A stretch of DNA of 64,000 nt from Clostridium sp. NkU-1 (GCA_001312405.1 BBDR01000004.1:1-64000); one strand, 5' to 3'. Shown: positions 51,587-62,350, numbered from the stretch's first letter. Numbers and translations: made by a program. Notes: generated from the sequence alone by a model not told the origin.

Positions 51587-52372
51587 TTGAGAAAACTAAC
51601 AGCACTTGGAATGATTACACTTACTTTAACGAGTATGATACCATTGACAGCGAATGCGGCGGTGGCAAGACCTTACAGCCAATGCAACAATGGAAGAAAT
51701 GTGATAACAGTGAGCAGGAACTGTAATTTAGATGATTTAAAGGCTAGATTGCAGCAATTAGGAGTTGATGGAAATAACATTGACTGGTCTAAGCTCATCA
51801 ATAACAGTAATACAGGCAAGAATTGTAATAATGGCAATAATGGTAACACTGGTAATACAGGAAATAACGGTAATACAGGCAACACTGGAAATAACGGCAA
51901 TACCGGCAACACCGGTAATACCGGAAACAACGGCGATACAAACAACGACACAAATACAGACACTACACCAGATGAGTCAACAGACAATACATCAAATAAG
52001 TCTTATACCCAGCAGGTAGTTGACCTTGTAAATGCTGAAAGAGCAAAAGAAGGACTTGCACCTCTTACCATTGATGCTAATGTGGAGAAGGCGGCAACTG
52101 TAAGAGCCAAAGAAATCCAATCAAGTTTTGACCATACACGTCCAAACGGAAGCTCATTCTCAACTGCTTTAAAGGAGCAGGGTGTGAATTACCGCGGTGC
52201 AGGCGAGAATATTGCCTGGGGACAGAAAACTCCTCAGGAGGTGGTGAATGCCTGGATGAACAGTGCAGGACATCGTGCAAACATCATGAATAAGAGCTAC
52301 ACACATATCGGTGTAGGCAATACTCAGAACGGTTCCGGAACACAGTACTGGGTACAGTTATTTACATATTAA
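51587..52372 (+). CDS. Secreted CAP-domain (SCP/PR1) protein with Asn/Gly/Thr-rich linker
   Basis: 261 residues, intact. Signal peptide 1-24 (cleavage near ANAAVA), a short N-terminal domain with a Cys pair, a low-complexity linker of NNGNTGNTG units (about 80-125), an acidic stretch of D/T, and a C-terminal CAP domain (VVDLVNAERAKEGLAPL, SFDHTRPNGSSF, GENIAWGQKTPQEVV, WMNSAGHRANIM). Extracellular; related clostridial and YkwD proteins are spore or cell-surface associated with unknown activity. TTG start after AAAGGAGG. Terminator follows. Confidence 0.88.
   Translation: MRKLTALGMITLTLTSMIPLTANAAVARPYSQCNNGRNVITVSRNCNLDDLKARLQQLGVDGNNIDWSKLINNSNTGKNCNNGNNGNTGNTGNNGNTGNTGNNGNTGNTGNTGNNGDTNNDTNTDTTPDESTDNTSNKSYTQQVVDLVNAERAKEGLAPLTIDANVEKAATVRAKEIQSSFDHTRPNGSSFSTALKEQGVNYRGAGENIAWGQKTPQEVVNAWMNSAGHRANIMNKSYTHIGVGNTQNGSGTQYWVQLFTY
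51815..51947. repeat. Tandem AAC/GGN/ACN repeat in CAP gene
   Basis: In-frame 9-18 bp units encoding N-T-G-N-N-G blocks. Slippage here would change linker length only. Confidence 0.75.
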
Positions 52373-52442
52373 TAGTAGGAATGCCTTGTAAATCAAAATA
52401 GAATAAGGATTTATCAGGATTCTATTAATGAAAAAGATTGGC

Positions 52443-52498
52443 GGCGGCTCCATTTGACAACCCTTTTTGGGAAGTTGTCAAATGGAGGCCGCCTTTTT
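52443..52498 (+). terminator. Rho-independent terminator after CAP gene
   Basis: 19-bp stem GGCGGCTCCATTTGACAAC with complementary right arm (single bulged C), then T5. Confidence 0.9.
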
Positions 52499-52556
52499 GA
52501 ATAGGCTCAGATAATTATTAGAGCCTTTTACAGCAGTAAAGTTATTAAATTTTGTA

Positions 52557-53571
52557 TTAACAGCATCTGCAGTTATTATCTACAGCTATTGCGGAAAGTC
52601 TTGCGTTGGTAATAGTAACAGAAGCATCAGTTGTAGCTGTAGTTGCTACTATTGAATAGGTGCAGCATTCATCAGGGCAAATGTCACAATCACAAACAAA
52701 GAAAGAAAATGTTGAAGTACCAGAAAATCCAGGTGTTGCAGGTGGAAGTATTAGGTTTGTAAATGGAACTGAAAAAGCCAGCTGTGGCCCTACTGGTATT
52801 GGGTTGCGCTGATTGTCGCAAAGTTTAAATACCTGAAAGTTTACAACTGTGCTATCAATCGTGGTAGGACTTGAATAAGCTAAAGTGCTTGTAAATTCAA
52901 GCTTTACACATGGATCACATAAGCAGGAAGTATTTAAAGAGAGAGTACTGACGGTAAAAGCAGTACCAGCCAAAGTACTTGGAGTTATTGATATTGCACT
53001 GCCTGATGTTCCGCATTTTAAAATAGTCTTATTATCTTTACAGCTGAGTTTATTACATGTGCAACAGTCATCATTATATTTCGGATTATCTGCAACAATT
53101 GCGGCCAGCCTTGCTGCAAAAATGCCAACATTACCAATAACAGGAGTAGATCCACCAGCTGAAACAACAACACTATAGGTGCAGCATTCATTTGAACATA
53201 AATTACAATCACAAACAAAAAAATGTAAATACATTAGCAAAAACAGCTTGTATCGATTGTGTAAAATAGAACTGTGGACCAATAGGGATTGGCAGCTGAT
53301 CATTACAAGATTTATATAATTGAAAATTTAAAGTTCCTTGAAAAAGCGTTCCAATTATATTAGATGTAAATTCGAATATTATACATGGGTTACTAAATTC
53401 AGAGGTATCCAGGGTGATAGTAGCGGCGGGTACGGACGTTCCTATACTCGTACCATTAAATAACAATGCTTGACTAACTTCGCCGCATTTTAGTATTTGT
53501 CCGCATGAGTCACTGCTCTTATTACTGATTTCATAATCATCCATAAAATTAGCTTTTGATGATAAATTCAT
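52557..53571 (-). CDS. DUF4489 protein with two internal repeats, one frameshift
   Basis: About 337 residues. Two homologous halves of about 150 residues, each with ILKCG near its start, then (N/D)PC(I/V)..EFTS, a strand with NFQ(L/V)(Y/F)K, IP(I/V)GPQ and FFVCDC..C..ECCTYSVV. This matches DUF4489 of clostridia, likely beta-sandwich proteins related to exosporium or coat components; role unproven. One extra T (A on the plus strand) at about 53222 breaks the junction between halves. Single gene with minus orientation. Confidence 0.8.
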
Positions 53572-53810
53572 ATTATTTACTCCTTCACATTGAGCGTTTT
53601 AAAAATTCTACTTAAAGTACTATGTACTTATAAAGAACAGGTTAATGGAGTAAGCTGTTTATTCATTTATTTAATATAGAATATGAGATAAATGAATAGA
53701 GGTGATAATTTTTTTTAGACATTTACGGGTTTGAGAAAGTTTTTCTGTAAAATAGAGTTTCATAGAACCTTCTATGATAAAATAATTGCTTTCGTTGTCC
53801 TGAGTGAACT

Positions 53811-53840
53811 TTGCATTGCAGTCTGCCTGTCCCATATAAT
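53811..53840 (+). promoter_or_regulatory. Sigma-A type promoter for small ORF
   Basis: TTGCAT (53811-53816), 18-base spacer, TATAAT (53835-53840). About 35 bases upstream of the 34-codon ORF. Confidence 0.5.
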
Positions 53841-53874
53841 ATAGTGCAGTACGGCAAGAAAGGGGTCAAAGTAT

Positions 53875-53979
53875 ATGAGTAGTAATACTTTAAATGCAGA
53901 TGCCAATGTTCTAAGAGGTGTGAACCCAAACGTGAATGTGAATGCGACGAATATGAAGAGTATGAAAGATAGTCAATAA
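53875..53979 (+). CDS. 34-residue polar peptide
   Basis: ATG 53875 behind AAGGGG and a promoter at 53811; stop TAA 53977-53979. Sequence is Asn- and Val-rich (MSSNTLNADANVLRGVN then PNVNVNATNMKSMKDSQ), no hydrophobic segment. Followed by a G/C hairpin at about 53985-54012. No recognised family. Lies alone between two minus-strand surface or spore-type genes. Confidence 0.4.
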   Translation: MSSNTLNADANVLRGVNPNVNVNATNMKSMKDSQ

Positions 53980-54068
53980 CAAGAGCGGGCTTCGGTATTC
54001 CGGGCTCGCCTATAAAAAATACTTTGCAATCTGTCAGTCGCCTAGGTGTTTTAATCCTTCTGGCATTA

Positions 54069-55271
54069 TCATATCCGTATATCGGACAACTTCTGAATGT
54101 AATATTGAGTATTAAAAATAAACCACATTTGGGCATCAAATCTCATAATGGTCCAGATTGATAAGCCCTGGAGATCATATTCTGTTATCAGTGCAGCCCT
54201 TGCGTCAAAGCTTCTTGCATCTTTAAACCATACTAAATGCAGAATCCCGTCACTGCCCACATAGTAGAAATAAGGTGACTGTGCTGCTTCATTAAATTGT
54301 ATTGGTATACCATTTGCCGATGCAATTTCAACTGCATTATTAAAGTTTATCGCAGTAGCTTCTGTGGCACCGGAACATAGGGAAGTGTCCAATCATAGCC
54401 CAGAGTGGTGACTCCTAGAAGAATTTTTTTTCGGGTGGAATAATACTGACCCCGTAATCTAATAATTCTCTTAAGACATTAACCGGAAAAATTGAGCTTG
54501 GATAGCTGTAATACCTTGTCCAGTCATAAGAAGAAAATGTGATTCCATCCACAAGTTCAGATAATTTTGAATAGTCTATTTTTTTCAAAACTTACGTTAG
54601 GGGTATCAATATACGTAACCGGTGTTATGGTAATTACTATCCTGTAACCTTCTGAATGAAATATCGCAGAGGCTTTTTTTTAAATATTCTGCAATGCTAT
54701 CTAAGTTGTCATAGGTGATGTTTTCAACATATACGTTTATACCATAAAAGCCTTTCGTTTTCAGGATGTGAAGAGCATTATCAATAAGGCGGTCCTGCAC
54801 AGAAGGATTATTTAAAATATTATAAGCCACTTCACGGCTGACGATTCCTTCTTCCGTAATCGTTGAAACAAACATCATGGGTGCTACACCATAAATTTTA
54901 GCCAGATTGACAAGTTCCGTGTCGTCGGCACTGGAGACAATTTCCCCTTCACTTGTCGCTCTATAATTGAATATGTCCAGATAAGATAAAAATGGAAGCG
55001 TTTTTATTAAAACGGATTTATCTATATATGGAAAGGCATAACCACTGGTGGCAATTGTTCTTGTTTTATTCGTTTGATAGCTTATAACTATGGTTTCACC
55101 GGCGTACATAAATTCTCTATCGGAAAGATAAGGGTTATTTCTTGTTTGGCCAATTGCTAAATTGCCAGGGTTTGTAATTCCGTTTTCCAATATTAATCTG
55201 TTAACAGGAATTTTGTAATAATCGGATATTGAATTTATGGTTTCACCGGGTTGGACAACGTGTATGATCAT
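54069..55271 (-). CDS. LysM - glycoside hydrolase family 18 protein (spore-type), frameshifts
   Basis: About 400 residues. N-terminal LysM (IIHVVQPGETINSISDYYKI) without signal peptide, then partial second LysM-like stretch, then GH18 chitinase-like barrel resembling YaaH/SleL cortical-fragment hydrolases: VSTITEEGIVSREVAYN, GFYGINVYVENITYDN (DxxDxDxE motif degenerate), DGITFSSYDW and LLGVTTLGYDW. Breaks near 54672, 54590 and 54395. ATG 55271 with GAGGG. In the classic family the catalytic Glu follows DxxDxD; here INVYVENI retains only E, so activity may be altered. Germination role is inferred. Confidence 0.75.
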
Positions 55272-55454
55272 GGATTCCCTCAAATGATCTTATTAATACT
55301 ATTATATGCTAATTTTACATGTCCATAACATCATAGTATAATAATATGTATCTCAATAATTTTACGCAATAACAGGTTTAGGCAGCTGCAATAGATCGTA
55401 AATGATAAAGGCGGGTATCCGGAAAATTCCGGACCAGCCCTTGATAATAAATAT

Positions 55455-55508
55455 TTAACCGAATCAAGTAGCGAAGAGGATTGCGAATATCCGCTTGACA
55501 TGTTTTCA
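55455..55508 (+). repeat. Dispersed intergenic repeat, copy D
   Basis: TTAACCGAATCAAGTAGCGA, AGAGGATTGCGAATATCCGC, TTGACATGTTTTC. Closest to consensus. Not followed by the AAGTC-T7 tail of copies B and C. Confidence 0.75.
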
Positions 55509-55551
55509 TAAGGTGCAGGAACCCGATATTTACATATTAATTGACTGAATG

Positions 55552-55601
55552 AAAAAAATCCATATCCCTTGCAATGAATGATAAGGGATTTGGATTTTTT
55601 T
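55552..55601 (+). terminator. Strong bidirectional terminator-like hairpin
   Basis: Stem AAAAAAATCCATATCCCTT / AAGGGATTTGGATTTTTTT with one mismatch, 12-base loop, A7 and T7 flanks. No gene ends directly at it, so its transcript is unclear. Confidence 0.7.
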
Positions 55602-55690
55602 GCGCAAAGATTTTCAGGTTGAACTTTGCAAAAGAAATAGTTATACTTAATTCATGCGGGGCCAGCCAGTATGTAATACAGGAACGAGCC

Positions 55691-58445
55691 ATGCAGGAAA
55701 GGGTATGTTTAACCGAAGCGATCAGGAAGATGAGATTACGAAGACCACGAAAATGCATGTCGATTCAAAATGTGACTATTGTTACATTTATCTGTCTGTT
55801 CCTCTTGTCCCTTGTAACCATTGAAAGACTTGTGCTGAACAATTGGCAATCCTCTATAATCAGAGAGACTGCCGGGAAGTCTGAAAAGATGAACCATGAT
55901 ACCATAGAAAAGGTAAATTTATTTTTCAGAGTTCCAGTTACGGCAAATGAACTAGGGAAAAAAACTGATTGAAAATAACACCATTAATTTTACTGATGAA
56001 AAGAGCCGCAACTCTTTTTTTCTTGGCATTTTAAACTCTTATGAGAAAGAGATTTACAGTTTTGCTTATGCATCGGCTGATGGAGAATACTATGGTGCCC
56101 TCAGAAATAAAAAGGGGGAACTTGAACTAATAAAGAACAACGATGAAACAGGTGAAGAAATCTGGTATTATGCTGTAAACAAAGATTTAACGGCAGGGGC
56201 GTTTAAGCAAAACACAGGCGCCTTTGATCCCAGGCTGCAGGAATGGTATCAGGCGGCTGTAAAAGAGGGGGGACCTGTTTTTTTCGCCTGTATACAAAGA
56301 CTTCATTGTAAATGATCTGGCAGTATCTGTTTCAAGCCCTGTATATGATGAAGAAGGAAAGCTTAAGGGCGTTTTAGGATCCCATATACTTCTTTCCGAT
56401 ATGGGCGATTATCTGAAAAACGAGGCCGCTGGTTCGGGCGGCTATGTATCTGTTATAGAGGAAGATACCCGGTATTTAATTGCAAATTCCATGGGGGAAG
56501 ATAATTATTCCATAACTGGTGACGGGTCACTGAAAAGAAATACCATCGATGACCTTTCCCTTCCGGCCGCAAAGAGCAGTTATGAGAAATATCTTAAATC
56601 CCATGAGGCAGAGTTCTCATTGAAGATGGGAGCTGTGGACTGGTATGGGAACGTAGAGGAATACCGGAAAACAGGTCTTGACTGGGTCATTATTTCCGTG
56701 ATTCCGGGAAGTCTTCTGGCAGCGGAACTGAACCGGAATATCGGGGTTTCAGCGGAGCTGGCTTTTATTGCCGGCCTTCTTTCCATAGGTATCTTTTCCC
56801 TTATTATCCAAAGGCTCTATAAGCCTATTAATGGCCTGCTGACCATTGCGGAAAATATTTCTGCGGGAAATTTAGAGCAAAGGGTGGAGATCGTAAGGAA
56901 TGACGAAATCGGAAGGATATCCAATGTATTTAACCGTCTGGCGGATAATCTGCTGGATATGGTCAAGCATCTGGAAAGTATTGTTGAAATGCGGACCATG
57001 GAGCTAAACAAGGCAAATGAAATTTTACAGGAGAATCAGTCCCAGCTTCATCTCATACTGGATACGGCGGCGGAAGCCATATTTGGTACGGATTTAAACG
57101 GCAGATGCACATTCTGCAACAAAAGCTGTCTTCACCTTCTGGGATATACAGATCCTGAGGAATTGCTGGGAATCGATATGTGGTCTGCTTTGGGCTGCAA
57201 AGGGCAGGCCGAGGGGGCAGGCTTGATTGGAAAGCAGTTTTTTGCCGATTTTCTCAGTCCGGATAAGGCCGGAGTGGAAAAGACCGGCTTGCTGAAACGG
57301 GCTGACGGCACCTGCTTTGATGCGGAATACCGCGCCCTGCCCCAATTAAGGGAGGGGAGGCATGTTGGATATGTCATAACCTTTGCCGATATTACCGAGC
57401 GAAAGAGGGGGAGGAAAAGATACGCTTTTTAAGCTATCATGATCCTCTGACCGGACTGGTAAACCGAAGGTGTTTTGAGAAGGAGATGAAGCAGGCGGAT
57501 ACCCAGCAGAACCATCCGGTTTCCCTGATATTTCTCGATTTAAACGGATTAAAGCTCATCAATGATACCTTTGGGCATACGGCCGGAGATGAATTCATTG
57601 TTAAAGTCGCTCAGGTCTTAAAAAAATAACTGCCGGGAAAGTGATGTTGCCGCACGGATCGGCGGAGATGAATTTACAGTTTTGCTTCCGCGCACTACCA
57701 GGGAAGAGGCAGAGACCATCGCTGCACGGATAAAAGATCAGGTTGCCGGGGAAAAGGTCAGCATGGTATCATGCAGCGTTGCAGTGGGAATTGCTGCAAA
57801 GGTCAGGCACTGGCAGAAGATTGAACAGATACTGGAGGCAGCTGAGAACGAGATGTATAAGGAAAAGAGCATTTCTTCCATAAACTTTGGAATTCATGCG
57901 ATTAATGGCATCATCACCTCTCTTCATATGAAAAGCCCCTGGGAGAAAAAAACACTCGGAAGAAGTCAGTAAGCTGTGCGAAAAGATCGGTACAGCCATG
58001 GGGCTTCCTGAAACTGATCTCAAGAAGCTGCGGGATGGGGCATATCTTCACGACATCGGCAAGATCACCCTAAGCGAGTCGATTCTTGAAAAAAACTCCG
58101 GAGCAGCTGAATGAAGTTGAAAATGAGATGATAAGGCAGCATCCTGCTATCGGATACCGTATCCTGAATCTGTCCCAGGAAACCCTGGACCTTGCTGGCG
58201 GGGTGTACGGGCACCACGAATGCTGGGATGGTTCCGGGTATCCTAAGGGCTTAAAAGGGGAGGAAATCCCGCTTAATTCACGTATTTTAGCTGTTGCAGA
58301 AGTGTATGAGCGGATCTTAAACAGGGAAAAGGACCGGAGAGTGGGAAAGAAAAAGGCACTGCAGGCCATTTCAATGGGTTCCGGACAAAAATATGATCCG
58401 GCTATTGCTGAGTTATTCATTCGTATTATGAGGGAGAAAAGGTAA
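55691..58445 (+). CDS. Cache-HAMP-PAS-GGDEF-HD-GYP signalling protein, several frameshifts
   Basis: About 915 residues. TM1 (VTIVTFICLFLLSLVTI), extracellular Cache-type sensor (DPRLQEWYQAAVKEGGPVF), TM2 (AELAFIAGLLSIGIFSLI), HAMP, PAS (LHLILDTAAEAIFGTDLNG), diguanylate cyclase domain with intact GGDEF (ARIGGDEFTVLLP) and C-terminal HD-GYP phosphodiesterase with LHDIGKITL, QHPAIGYRIL and HHECWDGSGYP. Both synthesis and breakdown of c-di-GMP appear possible. Indels near 55965, 56285, 57412, 57626, 57945 and 58090 split it. Start 55691 has AGGAA at 7 bases; later ATGs are possible. Confidence 0.85.
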
Positions 58446-58463
58446 TACCACTTTTGCGTATAG

Positions 58464-58492
58464 TTGTTCATCCCCATAATTTGTGCTATAAT
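58464..58492 (+). promoter_or_regulatory. Sigma-A type promoter before chemoreceptor gene
   Basis: TTGTTC (58464-58469), 17-base spacer, TATAAT (58487-58492). A 160-base leader follows with an imperfect inverted repeat at about 58613-58640 (CAAAATTCAGGATTTCAAAATTG). Confidence 0.55.
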
Positions 58493-58658
58493 GCCTGCAG
58501 TATAGCATCCATCCGTAAAAAATCCAGTATGATGATTTATGATACTACAGTTTGAACGGTACTGTATTAGATTTTCTATATACGAAAGAGAAATGCCTGT
58601 ACAAAGATATTCAAAATTCAGGATTTCAAAATTGCAATTTTGAGGAGGCACAAAAAAC

Positions 58659-60608
58659 ATGAAATACTTAAGAAACAAGCTTTTACTTTTTATCTCTTTG
58701 CTGCTGATTTTTACGGTCATATTCCTGACCACCATTTCTTCTATTCTTTATTACCGAAGCTCCATGGATGAGGCAAAACAGAATTCGTCTTACCTGGCAG
58801 CGGCATATCAGCAGGGAATTGATTCTGTATTAAATATTTACCGCAGCGAATTAAAGGTAACTGCATCAAAGAGTTTCTTAACTGATGGAAGAACATCAGA
58901 TTTAGAAAAAAAAGCGTCTGCTGGATGAGGAAGCAGAAGTTTCAGGTTTTCATTACATAACAGTAGCAGATGCACAGGGAACCAATGACAAAGGTGACAA
59001 GATTGCAGATCAGGACTTTTTTTAAGGAGGCCCAAAAAGGAGTTGTCTATGTTTCCAATCCATTTTTAAATGAGGACCAGAAGCTGAGTCTTTACATGGC
59101 AGCTCCCATTGCTGACACCGGAAAAGTTTTGTATGGATCTCTTCCATATGAAGCCATCAGCGCTGAATTGACAAAGATCAAAATCGGTGAAAGCGGGTAT
59201 GCCTTTGTTATCGATAAGAATGGTGCGACTGTCATTCACCCTAATAATGATGACGTATCCAATCCAAGAGATTATTTTGAACTGGCAAAAAAGGATTCAT
59301 CCTATGCTCCTACAGCTAAAATTTTCAAGGAAATGACTTCCGGCAAGACCGGAACCGGTTTCAGCTATTATAACGGACAGCGCCGCCTGGTGGGATATAC
59401 TCCCTTAAACGGACCGGAAGGCTGGTCGGTTGCAGTCACCACGCCTTTGGTACAGATAGAAAAAAACATGAGTTATACTCTGGTGATGTGTGTGATCGCA
59501 GGTCTGGCACTGCTTTTGGCGGCGATTGCTGTTACCAGAATATTCTCCAAAAAGATCACCGAACCGATTTTGGATGCTACCTACAGGATCGAACGGCTGG
59601 CAAGGGGGGAGCTTGACGAGGACGTTGAACCGGTAAAAGGAAAAGATGAAAGCGCACGGCTTATCATGGCGCTGCAGAACACGATCCATGGACTTCGGTC
59701 TTATATCATGGATATTTCAAATGTGCTGAACTCCGTGGCTGCCAAAGATCTGACCGTAAGAAGTGCCGTACAGTATCAGGGTGATTTTATTCCGATCCAG
59801 ACAGCCATAGATCAGATTTTAGATTCTTTAAACAGTACGCTTTGGAATATTGCCCAGTCAACGGATCAGGTACGCGCCAGTTCCGCCCAGGTTGCCCTTG
59901 GCGGACAGAATCTGGCTGAAAATTCTGCGGAACAGGCGGCGACCACAGAGAGCCTGACCAATTCTCTGGAGTTGGTATCCCATCACATTCAGGAGAACGC
60001 GGAGCATTCCCTTTCTATGAAGAGCATGACGGAGTCAGCACTTCTTGAGACTCAGCATGGAGATGAGGAAATGCAGAGACTGCAGCAGTCCATGGCAAGC
60101 ATTGATGATTCAGCCAAAAAGATCCAGGGAATTATCCATATCATTGATGATATTGCTTTCCAGACCAATATTCTGGCATTAAATGCAGCGGTAGAGGCGG
60201 CCCGTGCCGGTGAGGCAGGAAAAGGCTTCTCGGTGGTAGCTGACGAAGTCCGGGAACTGGCTTCCAAAAGTGCGGATGCAGCAAAGCAGACTACAGATTT
60301 AATTCACAGTACCATTGAGTCTGTAATACAAGGAAAAAAAGAACACAGAGCAGACTGCCGATGTGTTTAAAAAGATCGTAGAACAGACTAGTTCCGTTAA
60401 TACGCTGGTGTCAAAGATATCCGAATCATTGAAGAGCCAGGCCAACAGTGTTTCTGAACTGGGAGATGGAATGCAGAAGATTTCCATGGTCACCCAGGCC
60501 AACTCAGCGACTGCAGAGGAAAGTGCGGCGACCAGTGAAGAGCTTTTAAGCCAGATGCAGACGTTAAAAGAAATGGTTATGGAGTTCCAGTTAACGCAGT
60601 CGGTCTGA
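58659..60608 (+). CDS. Methyl-accepting chemotaxis protein with Cache sensor, three frameshifts
   Basis: About 650 residues. TM1 ([20 protein letters not shown]), extracellular dCache-like domain ([19 protein letters not shown] and [16 protein letters not shown]), TM2 ([18 protein letters not shown]), HAMP, signalling domain with [20 protein letters not shown] and [10 protein letters not shown]. Extra A's at about 58910 and 60337 and a T gain at about 59020 interrupt it. AGGAGG before ATG 58659. Follows the c-di-GMP protein, but has its own promoter. Ligand unknown. Confidence 0.88.
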
Positions 60609-60703
60609 TGTTGCAATGATAAGCATACTTTAAGGGACAAATGCTTTCAGATGGAAAGAAAGGGGATAGAGGTATCAGGGTAAAAAAAGAAGTTAAAAAA
60701 AGA

Positions 60704-60732
60704 TTGACAAATAGTCAAGATAACAGTATATT
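60704..60732 (+). promoter_or_regulatory. Sigma-A promoter of the amino-acid importer leader
   Basis: Consensus -35 TTGACA (60704-60709), 17-base spacer, -10 TATATT (60727-60732). Start of transcription is expected near 60739, giving a leader of about 290 bases before the first permease. Confidence 0.8.
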
Positions 60733-60773
60733 AAACATATAGGTTTAGTATGAATAAGGAGAAACAGAAAAAA

Positions 60774-60881
60774 ATGAATACGAGCTGCAAGAGAAACATG
60801 AATCATATGATGAAATGTTGTTGCTGTAGATGCTTCCTGGGAACAGATACGGTTTATTTGCGTGCGCGTCTTGGTTTCTGA
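60774..60881 (+). CDS. Cysteine-rich leader peptide (35 residues)
   Basis: ATG 60774 with AAGGAG at 60756-60761, stop TGA 60879-60881. Residues 15-20 are CCCCRC (codons TGT TGT TGC TGT AGA TGC, 60816-60833), plus Cys5. An in-frame ATG at 60750 is possible but has no ribosome site. It lies between a strong promoter and a strong terminator, in front of an amino-acid ABC importer whose binding protein resembles cysteine-binding CjaA. A regulatory leader whose translation speed reports cysteinyl-tRNA is the best explanation; regulation itself is inferred. Confidence 0.7.
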   Translation: MNTSCKRNMNHMMKCCCCRCFLGTDTVYLRARLGF

Positions 60882-60923
60882 ATTCCAATTGTTATCTTGT
60901 GACACTGAGAAAATAAATGGAAG

Positions 60924-60956
60924 GGAGCAGGTATATGCGTATACCTGCTCCTTTTT
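60924..60956 (+). terminator. Attenuator terminator before amino-acid importer
   Basis: Perfect 12-bp stem GGAGCAGGTATA / TATACCTGCTCC with TGCG loop and T5. It lies 43 bases after the leader peptide stop and about 75 bases before the first permease. Bases 60922-60929 (AGGGAGCA) can also pair with 60831-60838 (TGCTTCCT, with one G-T pair), an alternative that would open the terminator. Confidence 0.85.
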
Positions 60957-61030
60957 GCATTTATTAATAGAAAAGGGAGGAAGTAAATTGATGAACCATA
61001 TAAGAAAGAAGGAGGGGGAAAAGAAAAATC

Positions 61031-61690
61031 ATGGATTTTGAATTTATCCGTGCCTATACGCCGCTGTATGCAGAGGCGGCGGGTATGACACTTCGAATAT
61101 CTTTTCTGGGAATCCTGCTGTCAGCAGCCATTGGACTTTTGTGCAGCCTGGTCAAGATTTTTAAGATACCGGTGTTAAGAAGTATTGTGAATGGCTATAT
61201 TGAGGTATCCAGGAATACGCCTCTTTTGATCCAGTTGTTCTTTTTATACTTCGGACTTCCTAAAATCGGTGTTGTTTTAAGCTCTGAAAGCTGCGCCGTA
61301 ACAGGGCTGGCATTTTTAGGAGGAAGCTACATGGCGGAAGCATTCCGCACGGGAATTGAACAGGTACCGGTCATCCAGTCAGAATCAGGTCTCAGCCTGG
61401 GTCTTACAAAATGGCAGGTATTCCGGCATATCATCCTTCCTCAGGCGGTCACTACCTCAGTTCCTGTATTTTGTGCCAACATCATATTTCTGATAAAAGA
61501 AACATCGGTGTTCAGTGCGGTGGCCCTGGCTGACTTAATGTTTGTGGCAAAGGATCTGATAGGAATATATTATAAAACAGATGAGGCCCTCCTGATGCTG
61601 GTGGCGGCATACTTAATCATTCTGCTGCCAATATCCTTACTCTGTTCCTGGCTAGAAAGGAGGGTCCGCTATGCAGAATTTGGGAATTAG
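61031..61690 (+). CDS. Amino-acid ABC transporter permease 1
   Basis: 219 residues, intact. HisM/TcyB-like permease: LRISFLGILLSAAIGLLCSL, EVSRNTPLLIQLFFLYFGLP, and the EAA loop with GLSLGLTKWQVFRHIILPQA. Four to five TM helices. AAGGAGGGGG before ATG 61031. A 16-codon ORF from 60991 overlaps its start and may be chance. Overlaps the next gene by about 20 bases. Forms a channel with permease 2. Confidence 0.9.
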   Translation: MDFEFIRAYTPLYAEAAGMTLRISFLGILLSAAIGLLCSLVKIFKIPVLRSIVNGYIEVSRNTPLLIQLFFLYFGLPKIGVVLSSESCAVTGLAFLGGSYMAEAFRTGIEQVPVIQSESGLSLGLTKWQVFRHIILPQAVTTSVPVFCANIIFLIKETSVFSAVALADLMFVAKDLIGIYYKTDEALLMLVAAYLIILLPISLLCSWLERRVRYAEFGN

Positions 61691-62350
61691 GATACTGTTT
61701 GAGGGAAATAATTTTTTTTACGGCTGTTTGGCGGACTCCTGGTATCTCTCAGGATTGCGGTCATATCCATGGTTTTATCCGTGGGACTTGGAATAGTCCT
61801 TGGAATGGTGATGACCAGCAGGAAACGGCCGGTTAAGCTTTTCACAAGGCTTTATCTGGAGACGGTCCGGATCATGCCTCAGCTGGTTCTTTTATTCCTC
61901 GTTTACTTTGGGGCTGCAAAGCATTTGAACGTGAATTTTTCCGGGCAAATGGCTGCGGTCATTGTATTCACCTTTTGGGGGACGGCTGAAATGGGAGATC
62001 TGGTGCGAAGCGCTCTGGAATCCATTCCGGTCCATCAGTATCAAAGCGGCTTTGGCCTTGGCATGACGGAGCTTCAAGTGTACCGGTATATTGTGATTCC
62101 CCAGACCATAAGGAGGCTGCTGCCGTCAGTCATGAATCTTTTGACGAGAATGATCAAAACCACGTCTCTTGTTGTACTGATCGGCGTGATTGAGGTGGTC
62201 AAGGTTGGAAAACAGATCATTGATGCCTCCAGATACACGGTCCCTGATGCGGCCCTCTGGGTATATGGAGTGATTTTCATCCTGTACTTTGTAATCTGTT
62301 ACCCGTTTTCCAGGGCAGCTGCCCTGCTAGATAAAAAATTAAAGGATTGA
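61671..62350 (+). CDS. Amino-acid ABC transporter permease 2, one frameshift
   Basis: About 226 residues: LYLETVRIMPQLVLLFLVYFG and EAA loop GFGLGMTELQVYRYIVIPQT, typical of polar amino-acid permeases. One extra T in the T7 run at about 61713 breaks the first 15 residues; the ATG 61671 with AAGGAGGG starts MQNLGIRILFEGNNF. Overlaps permease 1 and is followed directly by the ATPase gene. Confidence 0.88.

Larger units (their letters stand above)
55284..55690. other. Intergenic region with repeat copy D and terminator-like hairpin
   Basis: Contains a GGTCCGGAATTTTCCGGA-like hairpin near 55415, repeat copy D and the hairpin at 55552-55601. No supported gene. Confidence 0.5.

Noticed and set aside
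51815..51947. Possible CRISPR or satellite array
   Set aside because: In-frame linker repeat with no unique spacers.
51673..51987. Minus-strand ORF rich in Leu/Pro in the CAP gene
   Set aside because: Mirror of the Asn/Gly/Thr repeat; no start signal.
60991..61041. 16-codon ORF overlapping the first permease start
   Set aside because: Short, basic, uses the purine-rich ribosome region as codons; no independent support.
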